This document shows, piece after piece, positions 45,825 through 56,231 of a stretch of DNA of 64,000 nucleotides. Both the position numbers and the translations under genes were made by a program. Positions within the stretch are counted from its first letter, which is position 1, and each line of letters opens with the position of its first letter. The notes beneath the pieces were generated by a model, which worked only from the letters and a program-made list of their open reading frames with translations, made no database searches and was not told where the DNA came from. Location of the stretch: assembly GCA_037953625.1 (NCBI GenBank), contig CM075656.1, positions 75,597,001 to 75,661,000 on the forward strand. Direction: 5' to 3'. The stretch is from Crotalaria pallida. Lineage: Eukaryota > Streptophyta > Magnoliopsida > Fabales > Fabaceae.

Positions 45825-47090
45825 ACAAAATACCGTTCTATTAGTGCTAATCAAATATATTACCAACTGACTTACATATGAAATCAATCAATCAAAGAAA
45901 GGAACAAAGACATGCCACATGGAGGAGTAAATAGCGAAAATGTGTCAAATGTGAAGTCTTTTTTTTAGATTATTTTTTCAACAATCAATTCCTTTCAAGT
46001 ATGAGATAAGTGTGATGTATGTTGTCATAAATTTAGGGTAAATTATTAAATTCCATTATAACCTTGAATAATTAATTTAGAATTATGCTATCAAGTATTA
46101 TATTTGACCAAAAATATGCGTATACAGTACATTCAGAAAATGAAAGAATTTGTCAATTGGATAATGAAATAGAAGTTGAGAAGATAGTCAATGATAAGGC
46201 ATGCCACGCGTCCTAAGGGATTTCTTAAATTAATTAATAAAAAATTAAAATATACGGATCACAACATTTCGTTTCCATACACACTGTTTCATACCAGTAC
46301 ATTGTTCATAGTGAAGCACTACCGGTATATTGTTCTATGTCAGTGCACTGTTCCAAGTGAAGCACTACCGGTATATTGTTGTATGCTCTTTCAACCCCAA
46401 CAAAATGTTGCAGTACTGTTCCAACAACAAGGTATCAGAACTCATAAATTATATTTGCTATTTTCCAAATTTCCAAATTTCTATTAACAAAATATTGTTT
46501 TATTAGTGCTAATCAAATATATTTCTGACTAATATAGGAAATCAATCAATCAAATAAAGAAACAAAACATGCCACTTGAAGGAGGAAAATAGCATCAATA
46601 TGTCAAATGTGTAAGTATTTGTCTCAGATTATTTTCAGCAATCAATTCCTCATACTAGGGGTGATTGTTATGAGGTATGTTGTCATACATTCAAGGGTAA
46701 ATTATTAAATTCCATTATAACCTTGAATAATTAATTTAATTTAAGGTTATGCGTTTAGGTACCTGACCAAAAATATGTGTATACACTCTGGTCATTACCA
46801 ATACTTGCACAGTTTAAGCATTGTTCATTGTTCGAATCTTTAGTGGAATAGCAAAATGTTTCAGTGTTATTCCAACGTCAAGTATCAGAACTCATGCATT
46901 ATATTTGTTATTTTCCAAACTTCCAAATTCCTCTTAACTAAACACCGTTCTATTAGTGCTAATCAAAAATATTACTTACTGATATGGGAAATTAATCAAT
47001 CAAACAAGGAAACAAAGACATGCCACGTGAAGGAGTAAATAGCAGAAATGTGTAAAATATATCAAGTGTTTTTTCTGATATAGGAAAGAC
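45825..47090 (+). repeat. Three diverged tandem repeats
   Basis: The order 'ctattagtgctaatcaaata', then 'aatcaatcaatcaa', then 'acatgccac', then 'gagtaaatagc' occurs at about 45837, 46499 and 46947. The first two repeats also share a block with 'tatcagaactcat' (46430 and 46877). Within the first, a 60-bp piece with 'gaagcactaccggtatattg' is itself doubled (46310-46385). Units are roughly 450-650 bp and well diverged. No gene is recognised. Confidence 0.7.
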
Positions 47091-47443
47091 AAATGCAGTG
47101 TATGTCCCTCTTTGAATGACAAACAAATGCAATTCAAAGCATGATATCTTGTTGCCTTTAGATTTGGGAGTCCTAGTTTTGCGGTTTAGCTGTAAAATAT
47201 TTTAGCACCATTGGTCACAGTTTATATAGGGATTGGCTGATTTGTTGGATAGGTGTTATCTTACATTTAAAATTCATGTAGATGCACAATTGTTGTATGT
47301 GCATGTGCATCCCTTATCCTGTAATTGGGGTTATATTTTTGTTTCGGTTAAAACATTGCATCCTGTACTCGCTTCGTGAGGGGTATTATACTTCTTCACT
47401 TCTGGATTGAATTTTTTTAACTTATAAAAAATATCCTGAATAT
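47091..47443. other. AT-rich spacer
   Basis: Nothing recognised. Confidence 0.4.
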
Positions 47444-47676
47444 TATTAAAGAGTTAGGAGCCGTTGATACCAGGTGTAAACTTGGTCACCTACACCTTTA
47501 GATAACTTTTTATATATTATGAAATTTGTCAATCTAACCGTATAATTATATGTTATTATCAAGTAGATCAAGTCTAAAAAATTTCATAAAATATAAAAAT
47601 TATTTGATACTTCATCCAACTATTATATTTTAACCGATAATACGTTATTTAAAATATAAGTAAATATGCACTATTA

Positions 47677-47719
<43 letters not shown>

Positions 47720-47877
47720 TATCCAAATGATCTGAAATTTGGTATGTATGATCGTTATGATAATAACATATAATTCAACGGTTGGATTGACAAATTTCAT
47801 AATATATAAAAAGTCATGTGAATGCGTAGATAAAAGTTTTACACCTGGTGTCAACGGATCCTAACTCTTTATTAAAA
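47444..47877. mobile_element. Foldback (inverted-repeat) element, about 430 bp
   Basis: The left arm 'attaaagagttaggagccg' pairs with the right arm 'taactctttatt' and 'caacggatcc'. The pairing continues inward through 'accaggtgtaaa' and 'atattatgaaatttgtcaat'. The arms span about 120 bp each, and a (TA)n run (47680-47716) lies near the centre. No target duplication is evident. Confidence 0.7.
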
Positions 47878-48161
47878 TTTAAAAAAAATCAAAATATATA
47901 TTTTTGACTCCAATTCTTGCAAAAATATAAATTCAAAGTTATTGATGATATCAATTACTTCTTTTTCAATAAAGTCTACCTAAACTATCATGAATTTAAT
48001 TTTATATTTTTTTAATGTTAAATTGAATATATTTAATTTTTTTGAACTATTTGATTTTAAACAACAAATACAATGATTGATATATATCATGTATTAACCA
48101 ATCATAATGTTACAAGAATATTATTACTGACTAATAATATAATTAAAAATATTCGTACTAC

Positions 48162-48188
48162 TCGTGCAAAGCACGGGTTAAAAACTAG
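48162..48188 (+). mobile_element. Helitron 3' terminus (first)
   Basis: Short hairpin CTCGTGC-aaa-GCACGGG followed by 'ttaaaaaCTAG' and then T, the usual Helitron end (hairpin plus CTRR, insertion between A and T). The body would lie to the left. Its 5' end was not found. Confidence 0.55.
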
Positions 48189-48840
48189 TTATCTAAATAA
48201 TCTAATCTTCTAAATAATATAAAGTAGGAGATGCTAATTGCCGTTTTAATCTCCCGCCTAAACATGCTTATGATTGGTTTCTATTTATATTTGTTATTAA
48301 TTGTTTAATTAAGTGTTGTCTTAATTAGTGGGTTACTGATCTTAATCTGGGCCGTCCGTTGTCTAAATAATCTAACAGAAAAGATCTGGGCCGTTTGTTT
48401 GAATTGTGGCAGCTTCCAATTCAAAGCGTGCGTCGATAACATTCTCCCATTCCCTCCATCGTGGCCTCGAGTACTGGGTTTAGGCGGCTGCAGTGTTAAT
48501 GGCTCATGGATGTCGATGCTTCGGTGGCTTTGGTGGATCAATGGCTCAAATTTATGATTATTTCACTTCGGTGGCTTTGTTTATTATTTTTTTTATCGGT
48601 TATTCAGCTCATTCAGTAGCTCAGATTTCTCTTTGGTGGTGCTGTTGTTGGTTGTGTTTGAGGAGTTTGGGTTTTTATCTGGATTTTTGTGGTGAGTGAT
48701 GTGTTATGTTCTTTATTGTTCCTCTTTGTTCCTTTGTGTGTGTATGGATTTGTTCTTCATTTTTTGCGGTTTTTACATCCCTTCTTTTATTTTTCCCATT
48801 CCTACTTTTATGTTCCCAGTTTTAATCGTGTTGTTGGAGA

Positions 48841-48907
48841 ATGGAAAATGGAAGTCGGTCTAAGAAGGCTCGGGTTATTGCTGATCAGAGAGCTTACCGC
48901 CATCCTG
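48841..48907 (+). CDS. Possible first exon of the Helitron gene
   Basis: The ATG opens a 22-codon frame (MENGSRSKKARVIADQRAY..) that ends at a donor (CCTG|GTACC, GT at 48908). Spliced to 50288-50359 it keeps the frame (one base plus two), giving a basic N-terminus followed by 'VSCISKLTPGKHVIKG'. I do not recognise the protein with certainty; 'ISKLTPGK' resembles the start of RPA1-type OB folds. The intron between would be about 1.4 kb and contains the LTR-like block and a captured exon. Confidence 0.35.
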
Positions 48908-49630
48908 GTACCTATAGCATCAAAATATTCTAATTACAGTATTTACATCTAGCACAGTAAAAGAACCATCGATTTGTTTTTATTCGCAATTTGCACTTTG
49001 CAGATTTCATTTGCTTCTATTGGCATAACATGACCTCCCAGATAACATGCATATGAATGAGACATATAAAAATTATATCCTTCTATTAGCTTTCTAACAT
49101 GATATAAAAAGAATATGTGAGATTGTAGGTAGAAGCGATCTTTTATAATTGCAGAAAAGTGGTACGTTTGAAAAATTAATAGGTAGAATGGCAGACAATA
49201 GAAGCCAAATATGGGTCCTTCAGTATACCCTTAAAATACCCAAGCTTTCAAAATACAAGTATGTTATCTATCAAATGCAATTTTTACGGCTCTTTCATCT
49301 TAGGCCTGAAGCAGATTATCTACCCACCCTTAGTATTGGTATTATACGATGACTAAATCAAAGAGATGCAATGAGCATATATCCATTGCTAATTACAGCC
49401 GGAGAGGGCCATCCTAATTGAGTGGGCCTTTACTTGAAAAGCTAAAAAGAAAAGAAAATACCAAACCCAAAATTACTGAAGGAACTAATTCTTTTAAATC
49501 TTATATTTCCAGTAGAAATACAATTCCTTCTATCAAGTGGGAAGCTTAACATTGCCAATGCTAAATCACAGTTGAGCTTAATATTTCCTTTTCTAACTTT
49601 ATTTTCTTTTGGGTTTTTGTTATAGGTATT

Positions 49631-49923
49631 GATATAATAAATAATAAACTAATAATACTACACGACATTTAGTTACTGTTATGACTAGGAAGTTCTTAGT
49701 TAGTTGAAGGGGTAGTCTATAAATAGATCATTAGGGAAGAGTGACGGGTATCATTTTGTATTGGAAAGGAAAGGGAAATTAGGGAGAGTTATAGGTCTCC
49801 CAAATACCTAGAGTAGAGAGGAAGAGAGCTTTGTAATTCTTTGGTACTTTACCTCTATGTAACAGTCCAGGATTCAAATCAATAAACACATTATACATTT
49901 TAATCTGCTTCAGTTCTATATCA
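49631..49923 (+). mobile_element. LTR-like or TRIM-like fragment
   Basis: It starts TGATATAATAAATAATAAAC and ends CTATATCA, matching inverted ends. It contains a TATA box (CTATAAATAG near 49719) and an AATAAAC-type polyadenylation signal near 49882, the order expected in an LTR. No target duplication is visible, so it may be truncated or captured. Confidence 0.45.
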
Positions 49924-50115
49924 AGGGGATAATCAATGAGTAAAGGGAGGAATTTTTTATGTAAAGTACAGGGAGGATTAAGTTTTTGTATACTTTATTT
50001 ACCAATCTAGAACAAGAACTTCCCATATACTTCGAATATCGAACATGGGATACAGATTGAATCAGTTTCAACTCCTTAATTCCAATCCGCCCCACCAAAA
50101 AAAGAAGTAACTTAC

Positions 50116-50171
50116 CAATGTAAACACTCATAAATGATCCAGCACATACTGCTTCAACTACCATGATAATC
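50116..50171 (-). pseudogene. Captured exon of an unidentified gene
   Basis: On the minus strand an acceptor (TTATGCAG) and a donor (G|GTAAGTTAC) bracket 56 bp encoding 'IIMVVEAVCAGSFMSVYIG', a hydrophobic segment. Clean splice borders within a Helitron suggest transduplication of a host gene fragment. The parent gene is not identified. Confidence 0.4.
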
Positions 50172-50287
50172 CTGCATAATTTAGAAGCAACCAAAAGGAA
50201 ACATAAACATTGTTATATTGAGGTGTTTTTAACAGTTAAATTTTTGCGATTTTGGTGGGAATTAATCTGACTTTATTTTGTTGTCAG

Positions 50288-50359
50288 CTCCCCATGATGA
50301 TAGTGAGATTAAGGTGTCATGCATTTCGAAATTAACACCAGGGAAGCATGTAATAAAAG
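50288..50359 (+). CDS. Possible second exon of the Helitron gene
   Basis: Preceded by TTGTTGTCAG and followed by AAAG|GTTTGA. Reads 'PHDDSEIKVSCISKLTPGK' in the phase left by the exon at 48841. The remaining sequence to 51455 contains no clear next exon, so the gene is either broken here or has exons I missed. Confidence 0.35.
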
Positions 50360-51455
50360 GTTTGATTATCTTTAATGTGTTCTGTTTTCATGAGGAATAA
50401 TTCTGTTGTGGTGTGATATGTTTGGTTTTTAACTTGGGTTTGTATTGTGAAAGGATGAAGGTCAAGTGCAGTTAATCATGTTGAGCAAGTGATTAGTTCG
50501 AGTAGTGCAAGGATGGTCAATTTGTTTGGTGGTGATGAGAATAGGAGTGTCATGGAAATCCTATCAAGACTACAACAAATATGGTGTACAAAGAGATATT
50601 TCAAAATGTGGTTCCTTAATGCAGCTTCAATTTATTACAGTTTTAGAGATAACTATCATATGTTGATTATCTTGAACTTACTTGGTGCTGGGGCTGATGG
50701 GTGCAGTGGATCAATTGTAGTACTTTGACTTTATGTTGATTCTGCTATGTTATGTGGTTTTTTTGTTTTTTTTGGGTGGTTTCGTTTTATGTTTTCTTCT
50801 GTTATGTTCGTTCTTTTTTTCGCACTATTCCAGACTGAATGTTAAGTTTCGTGAATGTTAATCAATTATATGTTTATGTTTGTGTGCTTATCCTGTTCTC
50901 TTTTATTTATTTATTTTTCGGTATTGATTTCTGATAGAGAAGCAACATTTATTTTCAGATCAAAATCCATAAGGGGAATTGAATACACTCTATTACCGAA
51001 AAACAATTTAATTAAATGACGCTGGGGTTATGAGTACATAAATCAAATGGTTTGATGGTTTTTAAGAAATTGGTATATGAACGGGTTGAGTCATTGGTTA
51101 TAGTTCTGTAATAAATGGGCTCCTTTTTTGACGAGTATTTGGGAACTGCATAATTTGTTTTCTTTCCCATCAAATAATTTCATATACTCTTGCAAATATA
51201 TAATAATGATGATTATTAGTAATTGGTTCGTAGTTAGAATACCATTATAAAATAGTATTAAATATTGTTATTTATTATTGCGTTGGTAGACATAAGTGAA
51301 ACTGTTGCAGTTCTCTAAGGAAAATCATTGGTTTCTATATATTACACTATACACTATATTGATTTATACTTGGATCCTATTATTTAAATACAATACACTT
51401 GGTACTGCTCCTTATCTATGTTCTGGCTAATTCGTGACATGGGTAGTAAAGAATA

Positions 51456-52293
51456 ATGGCACCTTGCATGATATATAGAGAACTTAGAGTTTTGCAGACT
51501 AAAATACATAGAGCTTGGGATGCCGCTCCTAATGGAAAGGTGATAAGCATCAACATGATCCTTTGTGACAAAAAGGTATAAACTGGATTTTTAACTTTTA
51601 CTCACTTCAATTTTGTGTCGGTTTTTTATTTTTTATTTTTTGATTTTTTTTTTGGATTCGTTTTTTAATTTTTCGTTTGTTGTATTCTTCCCTTTTTCTT
51701 TTTTTTTTAGGGAGATGAAATACATGCTATAATTACTGATCAAGATGCTATCAAAAAACATAGAAAATATGTTGAAGAAGGAACAGTCATTCAACAATTG
51801 TTACATACCATAACAATATTTCTGAATCTCAGTTTGACAAGATAACAACAGAGGTATTTATTAACAAAATATTTTAATTGTGAAAATTCCTCTCAAAAAT
51901 TTCTTCGCATTTTTTAATTTTTTTTCCCTTTTGTAAAGGTGACAAATTTATCATCTGAGTTGCCATTTCAAATCCAGTCATCTCCAATTTGTTCAAAACA
52001 AACAGGAAATGTAAGTTTGTGTGCAATTAATTTATGACAAGTTTATGTGCAAATTTTGCAACGTGTGTATTTATTTAATTGTAATTGTAACTAATTTAAC
52101 ATAAATACAGCAAGGTAGCTGCTCTGTTGACTCTGAAGCACAAGCAAATTTTGTTGCTACTCCTTTGTCAACAACTTCAGAAAAAAAAAATAAAAGGATA
52201 GTCGACATTATTGATAATTGTTCTATTGGAATCGAGGACATAGAAAGTCCGCAATATTCCACAACAAAGAAAAAAAAAACGTGGAAAAAATAA
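51456..52293 (+). pseudogene. RPA70-like (DUF223-type) single-strand DNA-binding gene, exons in a Helitron
   Basis: Four exon-like pieces with consensus splice sites: 51456-51575 (GT after CAAAAAG), 51711-about 51853 (after a T-rich tract and TTTTAG), 51939-52010 (AAAT|GTAAGT) and 52111-52293 (after ATACAG). The first encodes 'RAWDAAPNGKVISINMILCD' and the second 'GDEIHAIITDQD' and 'YVEEGTVIQQL', the pattern of the plant replication-protein-A OB fold (strand, 'mil.D..G..I.a', 'EG'). The last pieces are a low-complexity C-terminus ending in lysines. Exon 2 runs into a stop, so the OB fold is cut short and the gene is probably non-functional. Such genes supply RPA-like proteins in plant Helitrons. 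Confidence 0.55.
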
Positions 52294-52690
52294 CTGAAAA
52301 TATTACTTTTCGAAAGTATGTCACTAATTATTCGTTGTGATTTATTTTTAATATATTTATAATATATTTATTATACATGTTTTTTTGCGTTTTTCTTTGC
52401 AGTTTTGTTGTTGTCATGCTAATGAATGCAGTGGAGAAGTAAACAAAGTTCAAAGTTTGGAGAAAGTCCTATCAAGATTATTGCTTTTTTTTTTATATTA
52501 TCATATCTTTGGATTCGTTATGGTTTGCACTATGTTATTTTGATTGATGTTTTTGGATTTGTTATCTTTTGATACTATTTGATATTATTATTATTATTAC
52601 GGTCTGGAAATTCGGTTGCTCATTTATGTTTTTCTAATTTTTATTACTTCAGTATTTTTATATCTTAACAACATGAAAACCATGCTTATA
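52294..52690. other. Helitron 3' region
   Basis: AT-rich, no gene; leads into the terminal hairpin at 52691. Confidence 0.5.
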
Positions 52691-52723
52691 CCCGTGCGGT
52701 CGCACGGGTCAGCTTACTAGTTT

Positions 52724-52730
52724 TATAAAG
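52724..52730 (+). promoter_or_regulatory. Possible TATA box of F-box gene G
   Basis: TATAAAG, three bases after the Helitron end. A leader exon would end near 52868 (GCTG|GTTTGT), with an intron to the acceptor ATTTCAG at 53075. Confidence 0.4.
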
Positions 52731-53086
52731 AAAGTGATGATTACAAAAGCGTCTCTACGTAAGTATAGTAGATTACCCTTCCTTTACTTACTTGCTCTGC
52801 GATCCCTTCTCCGCCGTAACTGACTTCGTTGTTAATGTCTCGTCGGCGTTCGCAGCTACTCTCTGCTGGTTTGTTTATGATTTATTTATTTATTTATTTA
52901 TTTATCATTTATTAGCTTTGGATAATACTGCTTTTGCTCTAAAACTTTACTGATACCTGTTGTGGAATTAGAAATTGAGATCTCAACTAATTGATTCTTC
53001 ATTCTTCATTCTTCATTTGTTTGTTATTCATTCTCTTTTGTGATATCTGAATAATAGTAATAGTAATGATTTCAGGGAACAGCAGC

Positions 53087-54259
53087 ATGGAGAACAAAAA
53101 CCCTAGCCTCCCTGAACACTTGATATCAGAAATCATGTTGAGGTTACCAGCGAAACCACTCGTTCGCTTCAAATGTGTTTCTAAGTCGTGGCTTTCTCAC
53201 ATCTCCGATCAAAAATTTGCCAAATCACACTTCGACCTCACTGCGGTGAAAAATGAAAAACTTATTATCCACTTGTCGGTTAATGGCTATGGTGCGGGTT
53301 TTAATAAGGTTCGAATTGTAACCATAGACTTGGAGGGTGAAACACTGCAGGAAAGCTCTGTGGAATTGGTTTGTCCAATTTCAACGAGTCTGTTTCCGTG
53401 TAGTAAAACTAGGAATGTTTGCAGAGGTTTTATCCTTTTCGAGTATTGCATTCCGGAGAGACTCCTTGTGTGGAACCCAACAACAGGTGCCATCAAAAAA
53501 ATTCCATACTCTGTAATTATGGGCAAAACCCGTAGCGAACTCGAGTTCAACGTAACTAGTCATCGTAGTGGTCTTGTGTATGACGCAATAAGAGATGATT
53601 ATCTTGTAATACAAGCATGGATTGACAATTTGTATGGTGGTGGTGATGATGATGATATCCCTTGTCTTGTACACTGCTTCGAGTTCTTCTCCATGAGAAA
53701 CAATTCATGGACACAACTTGATGCTATCCGCGTTCCTTTTGCCAAAGAAAAACCTCACTTTTCATTTCTTGATGGGGTTATTCATTGGTTGGCCGTTAGT
53801 GATGATGGTAAATTAGTTAAAGGAATCACTGCCTTCAATTTAGCAGAAAGAAAGGTATTTGATATGCCTCTACCGCATGATGGTTTTCTATGCGAAGGAT
53901 TAAGATTTGACGTGATTGAGGGATGTCTTTGTCTATGGAGTTGTCCTAGGGAGCAGCCGGGTACTATTGAACGATGGGTGATGAAAGAATATAAAGTGAA
54001 GTCATCATGGATCAAGTCCAACTATGTGCTTCCATATGCCATTTCTCATCCCCGCTTTATTCCGATGTACTTCACTAAAAGCGGAGGATTTGTTGGATTT
54101 GATTATCCAAATATGATAGTGAAACTTAATGACAAAGGAGAACTGCAATGCTGTTATAATGATGATTATCCTTGGTCTGGTCACATGCACCATAAGTATA
54201 GTGAGTCTCTTCTCTCACTCCCATGTGAATGTTCACAAGCAGGAGAAGAACACTACTAA
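53087..54259 (+). CDS. F-box protein with FBA domain (gene G, intact, divergent)
   Basis: Predicted SCF substrate receptor of 390 aa. F-box at about residues 5-45 with core 'RLPAKPLVRFKCVSKSW'; FBA region from about residue 110 with 'RGFILFEYCIP', 'FFSMRNNSWTQLD' and 'FLDGVIHWLA'. The frame opens at 53066, but that first ATG overlaps what looks like a 3' splice site (ATGATTTCAG, AG at 53074-53075). I therefore place the start at 53087, 11 nt into the exon, matching the ATG position just after the acceptor in the array copies. It is clearly related to genes B and E but far more diverged than they are from each other. A probable 3' UTR intron runs from 54278 (G|GTATGT) to 54899 (TTGACAG), mirroring the array genes. 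Confidence 0.92.
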   Translation: MENKNPSLPEHLISEIMLRLPAKPLVRFKCVSKSWLSHISDQKFAKSHFDLTAVKNEKLIIHLSVNGYGAGFNKVRIVTIDLEGETLQESSVELVCPISTSLFPCSKTRNVCRGFILFEYCIPERLLVWNPTTGAIKKIPYSVIMGKTRSELEFNVTSHRSGLVYDAIRDDYLVIQAWIDNLYGGGDDDDIPCLVHCFEFFSMRNNSWTQLDAIRVPFAKEKPHFSFLDGVIHWLAVSDDGKLVKGITAFNLAERKVFDMPLPHDGFLCEGLRFDVIEGCLCLWSCPREQPGTIERWVMKEYKVKSSWIKSNYVLPYAISHPRFIPMYFTKSGGFVGFDYPNMIVKLNDKGELQCCYNDDYPWSGHMHHKYSESLLSLPCECSQAGEEHY

Positions 54260-55542
54260 CAGTAAAATAGAATCTCGGTATGTAATGTTTTCTCATTTTT
54301 GGTCATGCTATTCCTATTAACCTTGCATTATAAAGGGTAAAAAGTAACATACATGATGCATTACACAACTTGTGTTTTCCTGCTATGTTTCTACATATCC
54401 ACCTTCATGAAGTTGAGTTTCGAATGCTTGAATTTAATTCCGTTTATCTCTTTCTTTCTTAAGTGGTTTTCAGAATTTTCTCTTACTTAACTATATGCTT
54501 GTAGATATCTACTTCCTCACAATCCCACCCCACCTTGGTGACATGCATTGATAGCAGTATCTTGGCAAGATAACTTTCTGCTTGGCTAATGCTACTTGCT
54601 AAATTTTTTTGTGTAACTTAGACTATTATATATATTATATATACAGGAACACATCAAATGTGCCACCCTTTGTACTACTCCACTGGCACGTGGAGTAGTA
54701 CAAAGTGCGAGACAGCAGATGTTATACATGTACTGCATATTTTCCGCCGCATCAACTTTTCATTATTTTTGTTGCGTTACTTTATGCCTTGGTTTTAGAC
54801 GTTCCATTTCAACAGATGCTTGTATATAAAAAGAAGTCCATAAGATATATCTGAATCGAAGTCGTGTTTTCATTTGTTTTTTTTCCTGATTGTTGACAGG
54901 TGAAGAATGGGGCAGCCTGTGGCATGAATTCATTGGAAGTCTGGATTTTTTTGCTCATGAGTTTGTTGTGAATTTTCATATTGACAGACTCAAATCTAAA
55001 ATTTTGCTTTTTCAATCTTTTAATTCGGGTATTTATTTTGTTGAATTGTTGTCTTCAAAACTAGTTTCTAATCTATGGCCTTGGTTGGTTTTCCGCAAGG
55101 AATTGATCATGAACCCAGTTGGACATATTGATTAGTTTTCTAATTATAATGTATGTTCACAAATCACAAGTTAATCAACTAGTTAATTCCAAGTACCTAT
55201 AACTTAGCGTTTGATTAATACAGTATTTATTGTACTCAATACTTACTAAGCAATACGGCATACCATAACAAAGAGAGATAGTAAATTCACTACATTATGA
55301 AATTCTGAGTTAACTTAAAATCTACATTATGCTATCCTTGCTGAGGTTCCCGGTAGTCGTTTATGTTTAAGAATTTAAAGCACTCATTAAAAGTGGTAAA
55401 TCAAAGAGCAATTAAATGCATTAGTGAAGACCAGGATCAACTTTTAGCAAATATTGCAATGCACACTCACCGTCTTCCCTGAAATGCAAAGGACTTTGAT
55501 TTCTTCTCTGTTAACCTCCAAGACCTCTCCATCTATCCAAGG
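54260..55542. other. 3' UTR of gene G and intergenic DNA
   Basis: Contains the probable 3' UTR intron of gene G (54278-54899) and a short perfect hairpin (54668-54705). Beyond about 55140 nothing is recognised. The five bases CAAGG at 55538-55542 would be the left target duplication of the gypsy element. Confidence 0.5.
54668..54705. repeat. Perfect 16-bp inverted repeat
   Basis: CTTTGTACTACTCCAC, a 6-base loop TGGCAC, then the exact complement. It lies within the probable 3' UTR intron of gene G and could be a small MITE remnant or a hairpin in the transcript. Confidence 0.9.
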
Positions 55543-56095
55543 TGTGATGTCCTAGGGCGAGGAGAACCTCTAAGGAGGGGGAATCTACCTTAGAGGAGAC
55601 TCTGCCTAGGGTTTATGTGTGATGTTTGTTGGGAGTCCTCTAGTGGCCAAAGGGGAAGCCAAAGAGATACCCTAATCACTGGTGTGTGAGGGTGGCGATT
55701 AGGGTAAGAGGACGTACCTTTGCCCCATGTAGTCCTGAGCTACTTATAGGGGGGAGCTGGTTGCCCTAATGGGCCAACTTGGGACCCAAGTAGGGCCAGC
55801 CTGTAATGAGCTAGAAGTGGTGCGCTGTCCTAGCGGATAAGGATGGGGTGAGCTGTCCTTGCGGATAAGGCTGGGGGACGTCATCATGTCCTTGGTGTCG
55901 GAATCTTTGGGATGATGTCGGGCCTGGGAAGACGTACGGAGATCGGACCTGAGCAGAGGCATGAGGTCAGCCTGTATCTGGCGCTTGTTCGGTCGTTGAG
56001 CCCTGAGCTCGGCCAAGCGTTCAGTGGGTCCCTTGTTAGGTCCTTGAGCTTTTAGCGGGGTTTATGGGGAGTTCGGCCTAGCCAGGTCCACCACA
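55543..56095 (-). repeat. 3' LTR of the gypsy element
   Basis: 553 bp from TGTGATGTCC to CCACCACA (plus strand), with matching inverted ends TGTGATG/CACCACA. It is preceded by CAAGG, the candidate 5-bp target duplication, and followed by the complement of a purine tract. Confidence 0.85.
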
Positions 56096-56231
56096 TAAGC
56101 CCCCCAACTCGGTCAAGGCTCTTTGAGGCTTGCTCCGAGGTCGTGGTTCGGGTATTCCTCCCGAGGTCCATCACTTTATGACCGAGTTTACCACATAAGC
56201 CCCCCAGCTCGGTCAAGGCTATTTAAGGCTT
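56096..56231 (-). other. Polypurine tract region, duplicated
   Basis: 'taagccccccaactcgg' directly after the LTR is the complement of a G-rich tract, the usual primer site for plus-strand DNA synthesis. About 100 bp further on, the block recurs ('ccacataagccccccagctc') with the following 'cggtcaaggctattt', so the region is a tandem duplication with a few changes. Confidence 0.7.

Larger units (their letters stand above)
48201..52720 (+). mobile_element. Probable Helitron of about 4.5 kb
   Basis: The 3' end is clear: hairpin CCCGTGCG-gt-CGCACGGG (52691-52708), then 'tcagcttaCTAG' followed by T. The 5' end is placed at a TC start (TCTAATCTTCTAAATAATAT) just after another Helitron 3' end; this start is uncertain by some tens of bases. 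Inside are exons of an RPA70-like gene, an LTR-like fragment and an antisense captured exon. No Rep/helicase sequence is visible, so the element is non-autonomous. Helitrons of plants are known to carry RPA-like genes and to pick up exons. Confidence 0.6.

Noticed and set aside
48493..48952. Overlapping 68- and 87-codon frames
   Set aside because: Hydrophobic, composition-driven frames in Helitron leader DNA. Only the short exon at 48841 has splice support.
53066..53086. Upstream ATG of gene G as the start
   Set aside because: It overlaps a probable splice acceptor (ATTTCAG), so it would be intronic; the ATG at 53087 fits the family pattern.
55744..56016. 90-codon minus-strand frame in the 3' LTR
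   Set aside because: It lies entirely in the LTR, with no known LTR-encoded protein in this family.
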